A stretch of DNA of 64,000 nucleotides, taken from assembly GCF_047663525.1 (NCBI RefSeq), contig NC_092604.1:13255501-13319500 (forward strand), read 5' to 3'. The notes beneath the pieces were generated by a model. It was not told the origin of the DNA and searched no databases. It saw only the letters and a program-made list of their open reading frames with translations. Source of the DNA: Anas platyrhynchos (Eukaryota > Chordata > Aves > Anseriformes > Anatidae). Of the stretch, positions 1 through 11,600 are shown piece by piece (the stretch's first letter is position 1; every line of letters starts with the position of its first letter). The position numbers and the translations under genes are program-made.

Positions 1-2454
1 CGTTGCACAGAGCACTCTGCCCAGATTCATTACACCCATTATGTAAGAAGGGGATGGCCGGGGGGGTTCACATATTTGTACAAACAATAAGTACCGTCTT
101 CCTTGTCTTGGTGAACAAGAGCTCCAAGAGGCCTCCACATCCTCCATCTCTTCAAGTGATGGCTTCTTTGTTTCCCCACGATAATTTCATTATTCTGTTT
201 GAATACATTTATATGTTGCTAAGCCACACATAGCAACATGGATCTTGTCTCCATGGCCCAGCCTTTCTGTGATCAATACTGAGTATTTCTGCAACTCTCG
301 CAATACCGTGTTCAGTAGGGTTTCTTTCAAAATAATAGGGAAATTATTAATTTCTGGGCTTCAAAGACGGTCAGGAACATGGGCACTCAGGGAAATGCCA
401 GCCCCGCGGGGCTGCCCTGTGGTGGGATCCAGCATCCCTCCCCGCTGGGCAGAGGACACCTCATGCCCCGACAGAAGGAAACGCAGCCGGTACAGAACCA
501 GTGCTCCCTTCCATGGTAGTGTAGGTATTTTTCAATAAATCTCCTCGAAACCTCACCCTTCAGAGCTCTCAGACCTGGCAGTGCCTTGGGCAGTGTGTGC
601 GGTGTGCTCATTCCTGAGCAGAATGAGGGAAGGGGGGCTCCTCGCAGCTGCCTCTGCCCACTGCAGCAGCTCCCTGACCCAGGGCCATGTCCCCGACACC
701 CCTCCAGGGCCAGGGGAGCTGGGGGCTGGCAGAGCAGCACTGGTGGGGCCTGGGCTGCCTCTCCTGGACGGGGCAGCCACCCAAGGCAGAGCCGGGCTGG
801 GCTTTGTCCCCACATCACAACCGTGGGTGCCCGTGGCCCTGGGAGGGAGCCTGGCCCCGCTGCTGGCCAGCACAGCTGAGCCCATTTCTCTTTTGCTTTA
901 GGTTTCTGAGAGGCGGTTTCTGGGTGCCACGACGCTGTGGTGGCCTTCGAGCAGCCTGGAGGATGGCGGGGCAGAGGAGCTGGCTTCGTGTGGAGGGCCT
1001 CGCGTCCAGGCAGAGCTGTTAACCCTGTGCTTCTTCCTAGCAGCATGTGCGGACAAAGCCAAGGCAGGACTGGGGTAGCTGGGGGGTCTCACGGGGCCGC
1101 TGGGCTTCGTCTGATGCCGAAGACACCCTGCACCTCTCCAGGGCTGTGCAGAGCACCCTGCAATCACCCGCTGTGGCTGCTGCCCAGCCTGCGTGGCTTG
1201 CCCTTGGGTCCCCGTGGCAGCGCGGCCAAGCCCAGCACTCGGCTGCCTGTGTTGGTTGTGCCACCACCAGGGCTGGTTTCGCTTGGACGAGGCGGTGGTG
1301 GGAAGCTGTGCCCGGGGCTGTGCCCGTGCAGACGAGGACACCACATTCCCCGGCCCTGCTCCTGCCCAGGCTGTGCTCTGCAGGGGCAGGGCTGGGGACG
1401 GGCTGCACGGGAAGCACACGCACCAAGGAAGACAGCGGCTGGCTTCAATGCTTTTCTAAACCAGCTGACTTTAATAGCATCTTCTGCTGCGTTTAGGACA
1501 ATAAAATCTCTCCCTGCTCCTCCCTGGGCTTCCCATCTGGCTGGCGTTGCTCTCTGCTCCAGCTGGCGTTATGCTCTCCCTCCCTCTCTGTTCTCTGCAT
1601 CGGACTGTTTGTCCTGTTACTCTCCTAGTGTTTAGAGCACATAAAATGTGTTGTTTTTTTTTTTTGCTGATTACGATGACAGTAAATGCTGATTTTTAAA
1701 GGCAGACTTCTCTCCTTGTGCTTTATCCACGGGAATGGTCTCGCGGCCAGGCACAGCAGCCCGTGGTGGCTTTATGAGGCTGGGTACAGCGGGGGGCAGT
1801 TCCTGGACCCCTCCGGATCCCATGTGCTGCCTGCTGCATTACGCTGTGTTCCCTGCTCTCAGCACAGCATGTGCTGGTTGGCATGGATTGAATTGCTGTC
1901 GGAAACTGCAGCCCTCAGAGCAGCTTTATGCTGGCCGAGAGCGAGGTCTGAGTGCAGAGCCATCGCTTCTGGTGCCCGGCACCTGGCAGAGCAGTGTCTG
2001 AGCTGCTGGGGCTCATGGAGCCAGCACATGGGACAGTGCCATGCAGGTCACCTTCAGGCAGCTCTGCCTCTGTGATTCTGCTCCCTCCCTCGGTACATGG
2101 CACACCAGTGGCACTCGGCTGCAGTGAGACCAAGAGCTACATGGAGAATCCTGCACGTGCCCCTTGCTCCCTAAATGCTGTCATCCCTGGGCTCACTTGC
2201 AAAACACACTCGGAGTCGCTATGGCAATTCTCAGCAGCGCTTTGCACCAAGTCCTGAGGTACCCGTGCCTTCCAGCTCAACCACAGCAGCGGCTCCCTCC
2301 CGCAGGACCCGTGTCCCCGTCCCCTCCGAAGGCGGCAGCGCCCTGGGGGAGCTGAGGGATGGAGATACCGGGGCTGAGCCCTGCCCTGGTACCAGGAGCA
2401 GGTGGCACCAGAAAGGACCATTAGAAACACAGCCAAAAAAGACAAAGTCTGCCT
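1..2454. other. Intergenic DNA beyond the NR5A1 3' end
   Basis: I recognise no coding exon on either strand. The first 350 bases are AT-richer than the GC-rich remainder. Two plus-strand AATAAA hexamers (534-539 and 1500-1505) and a pyrimidine-rich AG that resembles a splice acceptor (about 880-901) are the only gene-like signals. In mammals the gene beyond the NR5A1 3' end is ADGRD2, which runs toward NR5A1, so a plus-strand 3' UTR here would make sense. I cannot identify any ADGRD2 coding sequence. Confidence 0.5.
534..539 (+). promoter_or_regulatory. Possible plus-strand poly(A) signal AATAAA
   Basis: An AATAAA hexamer is followed 50-70 bases later by a GT-rich stretch (about 591-610), which resembles a downstream cleavage element. 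It could end the transcript of a convergent neighbour. No coding sequence upstream in the window supports this, so it is only a candidate. Confidence 0.25.
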
Positions 2455-4341
2455 TTTTAAATGAACTGCAAAATTTATTACAGTGGTTTGCTCCTGACAA
2501 GGAAGTTAATAACCTCCTGCCTGGGAAGGAAAGGTGGGGAGTGAAGAAGGAGAGGGATGAGAGAGAAGAAAGGATGTGAGAAAGAGAGAGACACTTAAGG
2601 ACACTTTAAATTTTCTGAAAATAAAACATCTTTTACCTCCGAAACCATTTTCTCCAGTTCTTTAAGTTCACAAAAAGAAGAAGGTGAAACCGAACCACAG
2701 ACTTCAGGAGGAGAATGCACAAACGTCGGAAAGCAGAAACAAACATGCTCTTCTGCATCTAACAAGCTTCCGTGGATGAGCGGCTCTGGGTGCAGCGGTC
2801 TGCAGCAGCGCTCGCCTGCAGCCTGAGAGCTCCTCGAGGCACCAGCTCCGCGCAGAGCCCCCTCCGAGCAAGGACACCCACCCGCAGCGGGGAGACACCC
2901 GAACCCCCGCCAGCCGCACCGAGGGAGCCGCGGTGGAGCTGGCAGGGGGGGGCCGTGCGTTGGGCACCCGGCCGAGGAGGAGGCGTGGGGTGGGTGGAGG
3001 CTGAGCTGGAGAAGCAGCAGCAGAGAGCAGCTGGAGCCCCCAGCGCTGCCCCGTGGTGCCTGCGAGCCCCCGGCCCACCTCTCTCTGTGTTGGCACTGTG
3101 CTTGCTGCCACCCTGGGATGAGGCCGTGCTGGAGGGGCTGGGCAGGGAGGGCTCCACCGGGGTGGCAGGACGGGGCCCTGGAGGCCCGGCTTGGCCCCTG
3201 TGAACCACGGGGCTGTTCTTACAACTCCTCGCTCCGGTGTTTTGGAGGTGGGTGCAGGGGGTGCTGCTGCACCCCAGGCCCTGGGCACGTGCTGCCACGT
3301 GCTGCTGCGGCTGCCCGGTGCCGCGGCACGGGCCTGAGCTGCACGTCCCTCCTGCCCAGCCACTGTGCCACCTCCACCAGCATCACCTGCGGGCAGGGAG
3401 GGGACAGAGCCCACCCCTGGCCTCGTCATGTCCCTTGGCTGCTCCTCTGGCAAAACGAGGGCACAGCTGGTGGCTGGAGGGAACTTCAGTGCTGGTACTG
3501 CCTTGGCACAGGGACCCGCAATGCTCCTGGGACAGAGCTCTCAGCCCTGTGTCCACTCCTGTCCTGCTGCAGGGGGTGTTGCAGCAGCAGCAGCTTCAAA
3601 TCCCAGGGACGGGCCCCTGCTCCCAGCACTGACTCTTCTGGAGCCTCTGCACCAAGCTTTGCCACCCCAGACACGAGCTGACCTTGGGCACAGGGTGCAC
3701 TGCAGCTGCTGAGGGCTGCAAAGCCACGGCTGCTGCCCCCGCACCAGCAGGCGCTGAGAAAAACCTGGCTGAGGGCTCGGCAGTGCCTGGCCCCTCCTGT
3801 GCTGCTCGGCACCCAGCAGGCAGCGACACTGCGGGAGCTCCGGGGCTCTGTTTGCTCCTGCAGAAATCCTCTGCCACCGCTCCAGTGTCTGGGCACACCG
3901 TGAGCCCTGCGAAACCACCGCCCGCAGGGGGTCAGCTCGCTTCTTCCCCTGCCCTGTGCATGAGGGGTCCTGAGACTGGGGGCTGGGGGCAGGGAGGGCA
4001 GCAAGGAGATGGTGCATAAGGACAGCAGGAGAGGAGCATAAATAGGAGAAAAGCCGGGCTTTACCCTTCCTCACCCCACAGAGCCGGGTCTGGCAGGCGG
4101 CGTGCTGGGCACCGGGTGTGCAGAGGAGCTGCGGGGCCACGCTGCCGATGGGGCAGTCCAGTGGCTGAGCCCACGGCCCCACAGCCATTAACAGTCCTTA
4201 CTGTGTATTAAAATAAATCATCTGGGACCTTTCCAATAGTACGGGTTAAATAGCATCACTGAGAAGCACGGGGTGCACCTCCTGCCCCGTGCTGCTGCCA
4301 TCAGCGCCGGGGCTCTGCCGGGTCCGTGCGCGGGGCCGCGC
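2455..4341 (-). other. NR5A1: NR5A1 3' untranslated region (inferred)
   Basis: The region runs from just after the TGA codon (4342-4344) to about 20 nt past the first good minus-strand AATAAA. That gives about 1.9 kb, which fits a 3-3.5 kb SF-1 mRNA. It is mostly GC-rich without conserved-looking blocks. Nearer the stop codon, around 4200-4215, the minus strand carries only an AATACA variant, so an earlier weaker site is possible. Confidence 0.55.
2474..2479 (-). promoter_or_regulatory. NR5A1: NR5A1 poly(A) signal AATAAA
   Basis: On the minus strand AATAAA overlaps a TGTA motif and is followed within about 50 nt by a T/GT-rich element (about 2415-2442). This is the usual arrangement around a cleavage site. 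It is the first canonical signal after the NR5A1 stop codon. Confidence 0.55.
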
Positions 4342-4589
4342 TCAAGTCCGCTTGGCGTGCAGCATCTCGATGAGGAGGTTGTTGCAGGGCACCTCCCCGC
4401 TCAGGTGCTTGTGGTACAGGTACTCCTCCGCCTGCATGCTCAGCGCCCGGACCTCTGCCAGCCGCAGCAGCAGCTGGCGAAACTTGTCCGTGGAGTGGGG
4501 GTAGTGGCAGACGGTGTACTCCAGCAGCGCCGCATTGGCCTTCTCCTGAGCGTCCTTAGCCAGCGTGTGGTTCTCCAGGTACTTCACGT
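4342..4589 (-). CDS. NR5A1: NR5A1 exon 7: end of ligand-binding domain, AF-2 and stop
   Basis: This exon encodes the last 82 residues, counting the aspartate split across the junction, and ends in TGA at 4342-4344. It carries the later helices of the ligand-binding domain, with recognisable stretches [15 protein letters not shown] and [16 protein letters not shown]. It ends with the AF-2 helix core LLIEML followed by HAKRT (human ends QAKQT). The acceptor is cttgcag at 4590-4596, and the exon begins with two bases that complete the Asp codon opened by exon 6. AF-2 recruits coactivators with LxxLL motifs. The frame is intact. Confidence 0.97.
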
Positions 4590-7500
4590 CTGCAAGAGAT
4601 GGAGGGGTGCTGCAATGGTGCCAAACACAGGCACCTGCCCCACTCCGTACTGGATGCACTGGGAGGGATCTGTCCCTGTGGGACCCAGGCTCCTGCAGTC
4701 ACTGCGCCCAGTGCCAGCGCATGGCACGAGGGGTCCTGCTGGGCTGCCATCAGCCCCCATCCCTGCCCACCTCATGGGTGTCCCTGCTGCTGCAGACCTG
4801 TGCCCTATCCGCAGGACCCCACCTTTGGGTGGCCCAGAGGCCACTGCTCCACCCAAGCCGCTCCTCCACCTCCACACCACAGCCAAAGCCAGGGCCAGGG
4901 GCAGCTCCAGGGACAAGCCCAGCTTGTGGGCCAGGGGTTCTCCACTTTGGGCACCCGGGGTGACCACTGCAGGCCTGCCCTCCCTCTGCAGCCACAGCGT
5001 GGGTGCTCGGTTCACTGCTGCTGCTCAGTGTGCAAGGCGCTGGGTGTCAAGCTGCGTGCCGTGGTGCTGCATCAGCAGGTCTAATGGCTTTAGGCACTGT
5101 GCTGCTCCCCATCAGCTGGCCACAGCCAAACACGGATCATATCGCAGCACCCGCCTCTGGGAGACCTTGCTGCAGACATCGGCGCTGGGAGCACTTGGGG
5201 CGCTGGGATTTAGCAGCTTTACTGTGCCGCCACGGCTGCGTGGGCAACGGCACCACGAGCTCCTGGCACCAGGCTCAGCTCGGGGTCTGCAGCTCAGGCA
5301 CGGCTGTGTGGAGCTCCTGGATCTGGGCAGGGGCTTCAACCAAGGCGGTGGCAGGTTTGGGGTCTAGTTCAGGCTTTTTCCCCAAAAAAAGAAGGGAGGC
5401 AAACTTGGCTTGTGGGCTGAATGGGCTGTGGCCATGGCCAAGGGGCTGGGCAGCGTTCAGGGGGGCAACGCGTGGTGCTGGTGGTGAGGGGGCTGAGCCC
5501 TGGCACAGGCACGGCAGGGAGCGGAGGCACTGCCGGGGGTCCCGGGGGACGCAGCCTCCAGCCCTGCATGGGCCGGGCTGTGTGGCCAGGCGGGCACTGC
5601 ATGGTGCAGGCACGAGTGCCACGGGTTGTGCCAAGGCACACTTTATCAGATCACCCTTCCCTTTTCACTCCTGCGGCACATTTGCTCCTATTGTGGCCCT
5701 CTCCCTTCTACCCGGGGTTGTTGTTATGAAATCTCTTTATCTGCATAAGGTTATTGTGCGAGTCATTAAAAAAAAAAAAAAAAGAAGTTATATTGATAAA
5801 TGTCAAATCTATCCCCTGAGTTGGCTCAACAATAGCTAGTTCTACTCGATGAACTCACCTGGTTCTCTGAAAGACCCTATTCACTGTTTAATTGAATATT
5901 TGAATAATCTTTTCATTCCTGCAAGGAATAAAGAATGTTGTCCAAATAACATTGACTCACTTCATTTAGCGACACTGCAGCAGTTGCAAAGACTGTCCTG
6001 TGACAAAGCCTCCCATCACACATACAGATATGCCTGGGATTATTTCTATGCCCTCAAGTGTTCTTCCTATTCACAGCTCCTTTTGTTTGGGAGAAGCTGC
6101 TGATAAATTGCAAACGCTTAAGGGAATGTGGGCTATAAAAGCCTCTCTTCCTCCCCTCCCCAAGAGTAGCTGCTTCATGAATGTAAGTCATGAAATCGAA
6201 TGATAGGTCAATCCATTAAGGCTCTATTAAGCCCTTCTGTAGAACAAAGCTAACCTGTGCCGTCCTCATAAATATTGCTATTTTGAGAAGCCCTAATTTT
6301 AATTAAATCTCTTTACCTGCTCAGGAGAGAAATCTATTTAGAACTCAAATGGCAGCTCTTGTGAGCAGGGCTTGGCTTTGATTGTGCTATGCCAGAGTGG
6401 TAAATGTGGAAATTCTCTTGTTAAAGGCAATTACATCCTGCACATAATACACAATCCCATCCTCTACAGCTGAGCCTGCGAAGGGCAAATTACTCCAAGT
6501 GAGCTCTGCAATATGGAGAGAAAAAGTTGGATTTGGGGCAACATGATGTCTGGGAAAACACGGCTATTTTATTCCATGCCTTCCCTGGAAGCCGCTGCTC
6601 CAGGGACGAGGAATCCCACACCGTGCTCAGCACAACTTCCACGGGCACAGGCGTTCACCATGTGCCCGGGAGGACACTGCCCCTGCTCACCGTGACATGT
6701 GGTGGGGACAGGGACGGGGATGGGGGACCGGGACAGAGATGGGGGACAGGGCAGTGCGGTGGGGACCAACCTGACCTCTGCAGATCCTGCGGGGCAGCGG
6801 CTGGGGTGTGAGCCCCACCAGCTTCTTCATTTCCCAGCCCGGGCACTGTTTGTGCCACACTTTATCACTGTTTGAACAGCAAACCCCATATCTAATTTCT
6901 CTGGATTTCAAAACAGCTCTAAAGAAAAAGAAAGCCCAGGGAGGAGATGCCGCAGCTGCAGGAGGGAAGAGCCGTGTGGCTCCAGGCCCCGAGACACCCA
7001 CCCTGCCCGAGGTGCCGGGATCCCACAGCGAGGGACCCGCTGCTGGATTTGGTTGGGGATGGGGACGGAGATGCCCCAGGCTGGGCTCACGGCCCCAGCT
7101 CAGCCCCAGGGCCCGGATGCAGGCACAATTAGCGGTGGCAGCAGCGGGGTGTGAAGCCGAGGGGCTGCAGCAGCAGAGGTGCGAGCCGGGAGCACGGCAG
7201 CCAGCTGAGCCCCTCGCTGGCCCTGCCACCGTCCTCACACCGGGGGGTGAGAACTGCTGCCGGGACGGGGCCGAGGGGACGCTGTCAGCACCGGTAACAA
7301 AGGCGGCTGGGTTGGAGGTGGCTCCGGACCCCATAACCTGCCCTCCTTGGGGTGAAACCTGTGGGAAAATGCCAAAGGCAGTGCATGCCCGCGATGGCTG
7401 TGGCGGATGGGGGATGCTCCCGGGGCCGGGGCTGGGGCAGAGCCCCAGGGACAGGGAGGGCTCTCAGGGCTCCCGCGTATTTTGTCTGGGTGAGGAGGGA

Positions 7501-7985
7501 CCGTGTGAACCCGCCGCGTCGGCCGACCGCAGGCTCCGAGGCAGCGCCTAATCAGGAGAAACGTGCAGCCCCTGGCCGGGGCCCTCTGACGCAAATCCCG
7601 GGGGAGATAGGGGCCGTCCCCGCGGCCGCCTCTGTCAACACGCCTGTTTTGCAGGGCCGTATCAGCCGCTTGTTTCCCCACCGGGTGCAGCGGGTGGGCG
7701 ACCAAAACAGGCTCTGCCTGCGGGCACCTGGCGCTGCAACGGCCTCCGCAGCCAGAGCAAAGCAGAAACAGCCCGAGGAACCGCAGAGGCCTCTTGCACA
7801 AGGCAGGGCAGCTGAAAGGCGTCAGCCCTTGCTCCCGGTGCCTCGCCAAGAGCCCCTCAGTCCCCAGCCCTCCCGCAGCCAGCCCAGCCGCTCCCACCGC
7901 CTCCCGTAACGCCTGGGGCAGCCTCGCGGTGCTCCGACCCACAGCCCTGTGCCCCGTGGTGGATCCCTGCCCGTGCCCTGCTCAC
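4590..7985 (-). other. NR5A1: NR5A1 intron 6, with an AT-rich block
   Basis: The intron is GC-rich apart from a clearly AT-richer island at about 5640-6520, described separately. The rest shows no exon and no recognisable repeat. In mouse, reporter work placed the hypothalamic (VMH) and pituitary gonadotrope enhancers of this gene in intron 6. Confidence 0.8.
5640..6520. promoter_or_regulatory. NR5A1: Candidate enhancer block in NR5A1 intron 6
   Basis: About 880 bases stand out from their GC-rich surroundings by low GC and many homeodomain-type words. Visible sites include GGATTA at 6037-6042 (TAATCC on the minus strand, PITX/OTX class), CTCAAGTG at 6053-6060 (NKX2-1 class) and the half-site AGGTCA at 6205-6210. 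Several ATTA/TTAA words lie at 6214-6310. The location matches the mouse VMH and gonadotrope enhancers. Function is inferred from position and motifs only. Confidence 0.4.
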
Positions 7986-8133
7986 CGAGGCTGAAGAGGA
8001 TCAGGAACTTGAGGCAGACGAACTCCTGCCGGTCCACCTGGAGGGAGTGCAGGTGCAGGACCAGCTCCTGCGCCCGCAGCACCAGGGAGTGCAGGATGGA
8101 GCCCGCCTGCGCCGTCACCGTCGACAGGTCCAC
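7986..8133 (-). CDS. NR5A1: NR5A1 exon 6: ligand-binding domain
   Basis: This exon encodes 49 whole codons plus one base. It reads [17 protein letters not shown], then [20 protein letters not shown], then [11 protein letters not shown]. Human SF-1 is very close here (for example RAQELVLQLLALQLDRQEF). These residues form central helices that line the pocket. The acceptor is cctgcag and the donor gtgagc; phase 1 at the end is matched by exon 7. Confidence 0.97.
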
Positions 8134-8560
8134 CTGCAGGAGGGGGCGAGCATCAGCTGCAGCACCCCGCGCCCCCCCCCAGCTCTCCCCAGCCCACGGC
8201 TCCAGCCAAAAGCAGGGGAGAAGCAGTGAACTGTGGTGGTGCCATGGGTTCCCCTCTGCTCCGCTGCTGCTCAGAACCGGGCCCCCCGCAGAGCTGCGCC
8301 TTGCCGAGTGCTCTGTGAATAAACCCCCGGCTGGGGATTTTGCTGCAGACTCAGGAGCCCACAGGGCAGTGGGATGGGGCCATGCCCCGAGGCCGGGCAG
8401 AAGGCTCAGGTCTCTCTGCAGAGTGCAGCAAAAACATCATCTTCTGCACAACCAGCCCGCAGCACAAACAAACTGGACACCCTGTGCCACGAGGAGCGCG
8501 GCCCGAAGTGAGACCAAAATCTCGCTGGCCCCGCAGCCCCGGGGGCAGTCCCACACTCAC
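8134..8560 (-). other. NR5A1: NR5A1 intron 5
   Basis: A short GC-rich intron with canonical GT-AG ends. I see nothing else in it. Confidence 0.85.
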
Positions 8561-8680
8561 CTCCTGGCCAGTGACCAGCAGCACGCTGTGCTCCTTGCCG
8601 TGCTGCAGCTGCCGGTAGACGTGGTCGAACACCAGCAGCTCGCTCCAGCAGTTCTGCAGCAGCTTCATCTGGTCGCCCAC
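8561..8680 (-). CDS. NR5A1: NR5A1 exon 5: ligand-binding domain signature
   Basis: Exactly 40 codons, phase 0 at both ends, starting [20 protein letters not shown] and ending LLVTGQE. With the end of exon 4 (FFKELE) it makes the nuclear receptor ligand-binding domain signature spanning helices 3 to 5. Part of the coactivator groove that pairs with AF-2 lies here. Splice sites are ttgcag and gtgagt. Confidence 0.97.
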
Positions 8681-11600
8681 CTGCAACACAGGCAGAGCCG
8701 CGCCGCTGATGCCCCCGCGCACGTGGATGTGGCCCACAGGGGACGGACCCACGGGGCCATTCCCACCCCAGCTCCTCTCCATGGCCAGCTTTGCCTGCCG
8801 GCGGCAGCCGGGCTGTGCTGGTGAAGGGTTGTGGCTGCAGGGGCATTGCCACCTCCACAGGGAGCCCCTCTGCTCCTGGGGTCCGGGACTTTGCCCCCAC
8901 TATCACTGTCTGCCAAAAAAAAAACCCACATTTTTTTAATCCCCGCCTGGTGTCCCACGCAGGGCAGTGCAGACCCACGGCCATCCCGGGGAGCTGCAGC
9001 GGGACCCCACAGAGGGGGAGCGGGGCCGGAGGAGGGCAGGGGAAGGGAGCAGAGGAGCGGGGCTGGCTGCCCCTTATCAGCAGGAATCCTGCCGAAGCCG
9101 AGCACAAATCTTTAACAAAATGACCACTGGCCGCATCCCCTCGCCCGGCACCCTGACGGGGGAGTGCGACGCTGCTCTTGCACAAAGGCCCTGTGTCTGC
9201 TGCCCGTCCCTGGTCACCGTACAGCTGCAGAGCACAGCGCCCGTCCTCCAGCGCTTTACCCCTGGTGCCTCCCAGCACTCACACCCTGCCCGCTCCTCTG
9301 CTGTCCCAGCCCCGGCAGCGGGGAGGAGGCAGCCCCAAAGCCGCCGTCCCCACCGGCGCGGGGTTTATCATCAATACTTCCCTCCCAGCAAATTCAGCGC
9401 CACCAGAAGAGCTCTGCAGGGCCATTGTGCTCGCTGCTTTTAATAGAAGGAAGACAGATGCAGCATCATGGAGCTGGATAATACCATCCTTTGGCTGAAG
9501 AGGCTGCAATAAACCAGGGTCGGTAGATTGCAAAAGGAATGGAAGTCGGATGAGAAAGAGCTTTATGGTTCCTGAGCCCGGCACCCCCCACAGGCTGCCT
9601 GGGCGTATTTGGGAGCTGTGGTGGTGGTTGGCCCCGGGTGGCACTGGGGAGGGAGGTGCCCGGCGGTGCCAAGTGCCCGCAGCAGCAGGGCTGCCCCAGC
9701 CACTGCACCCAGCCCGAGCCCCACAGACCAGAGCCCTGCAGGACACGGGGCTTCTGCTCAGCTGCTGAACAAAGAACTGGGGAAAAGCTCATTCTGCGTC
9801 AAAACAAAATGGAGGTTTTCTGCATTCGGAACGACCTCTGGCCCCAAGGCCGGCGGCTGGTGAGCAGCGCAGGGAGCCAGGCTCCCCGCACGGCCGCACG
9901 CTCCCAGCCGGCAGCACCCGGCCAGCGCTGAGCCCCCCGCTCGTCTCCTGGCCTTGTTTTGGAACCTCCTTCCTGTGCCTCATTCCTCACCGGGACGAGC
10001 TCCAGGAGGGACAGGCTGAGGGCTTTGCTCTAAAAAATGCTCTAAAGAAACTCATCTTTTCCAAAAGGAAACATTCAAACAGTCCCGAAACCCCCGTTTC
10101 TTCCCGTAACAAGACCCGCTGGCTTCTCCCAAGCTCCGCAGGCACTTTCAGTGTCACCTCCACGCCACCCACGGCACACCTCGCCCCGCAGTGCCCACTG
10201 CCTGCCCCAGCGTGCCGTGTGTGGCCTTCCTGGGGGCTCCATGGGGACATGGTGGGAGCCCAGCAGAGGCTCCATGGGCTCCAGTGCTGCACGGGGTGTT
10301 CGGGGACATCCCTGCACCCTGCTCCCACCATGGGGCAGCCTCCCTGTGTCCCCACTGCAGCCGGTGCTGTGCAGAGGAGGGGGCTCCTAATGGACGGCCC
10401 TTCGGCGCCCATCGGTCCTCCCGGCGAGGCGGCACACACGCACACTCGCCTTTAAAAGTTAAGCAAAGGATCTTCCTCTTTTAATGTCAAGGCTTTTCAA
10501 CGGAGTGCTTTATCAAGGACCTGATGCAAGCTGTCTTTAAGAGGCTTTTTTTTATTTTCTTTTTTTTTTTCCTTTTTTTTAAAGAAAGCATTTAACCCAT
10601 TCACAAAACGTGGCAGTGAAACGCTCCCCGTGTGGGGCGAGCACTCACCTGCCACCACAGCCGTGGAAAAGGCCTTTCTGAGGAAGGCACACCCGCAACC
10701 GACACAAAAATCCATTTCCCTACAATAAGTGGGGCTGGGCTGTAAAGATCCAGGGAGGGGGCAGGCATTTCCCCCAGCAGCTAAATCCCCGTGCTGCTGC
10801 GTGTGTTGGCACAGGGCGTCCCCCTGGTACCCCTGCCCACACTCAGGCATCCCTGCAGCACCGTGAGTGACCCCAGTGAGCACCACCAGCCTCACCTTGC
10901 TCCAAGGTGCTCAGCGGCTCCAGCACACCCACCCAGCACTGCCTGCAGCACACCATGGGCCTGAGGGGTGCTTGGATGCCTCCCAACCCAACCGCACCCC
11001 AGCGCTGCCCTAAGGGACTTTGCCCAAATCCTGGTGTGGGGCTGGCCCCTGTGGCTCCGTCCCAGCGTGGGCACACGGTGAGCACCAGCACCCCGAGCTG
11101 CAGCCCGGGCAATTACTGGGTGCGAGCAGGACCTGTCACCTCGGCTGCTGGGAAGTGCGAAAGTGGATTAACCGTCTGCTGGGGGCCGGCAATCAAAACC
11201 CCACACAAGTGTAAGGTGTTAATGGTCAGATGCAGGCCCCCTTCCCCCTGCCCAGATACCACTGCCATGGGCAGCTTAAAGCATAAAAAATAAAAAAAAA
11301 AAAAAAAAAAAACAACCACCAAGCCCCGTGCAGCAGGGCTGGGCTGACACCTCCCTGCAGGCAGAGCACGCGCTGTGGCCCTGGGCTGTGCCCTTTGCCC
11401 GTGCCAGCAGCAGCCCTCGGCATCGGCACGCTGCAGGAGCAGCAGCCACGGGAAGCAGTCACATTTACCCCAGTGCAGAGGATGCTAAACATTGCTGCAG
11501 CATCCACGACCAGAAGGAGATTTTAAATCTGCCAAAAACGCGCTGGCTGTTGGCCAGGAGATGGGGGTCAAGATGACCCATGCGTGCTGCAGGCAGAGGA

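Noticed and set aside
4273..5367. 364-codon plus-strand open frame
   Set aside because: It overlaps NR5A1 exon 7 antisense and extends into intron 6; low-complexity composition and no recognisable domain.
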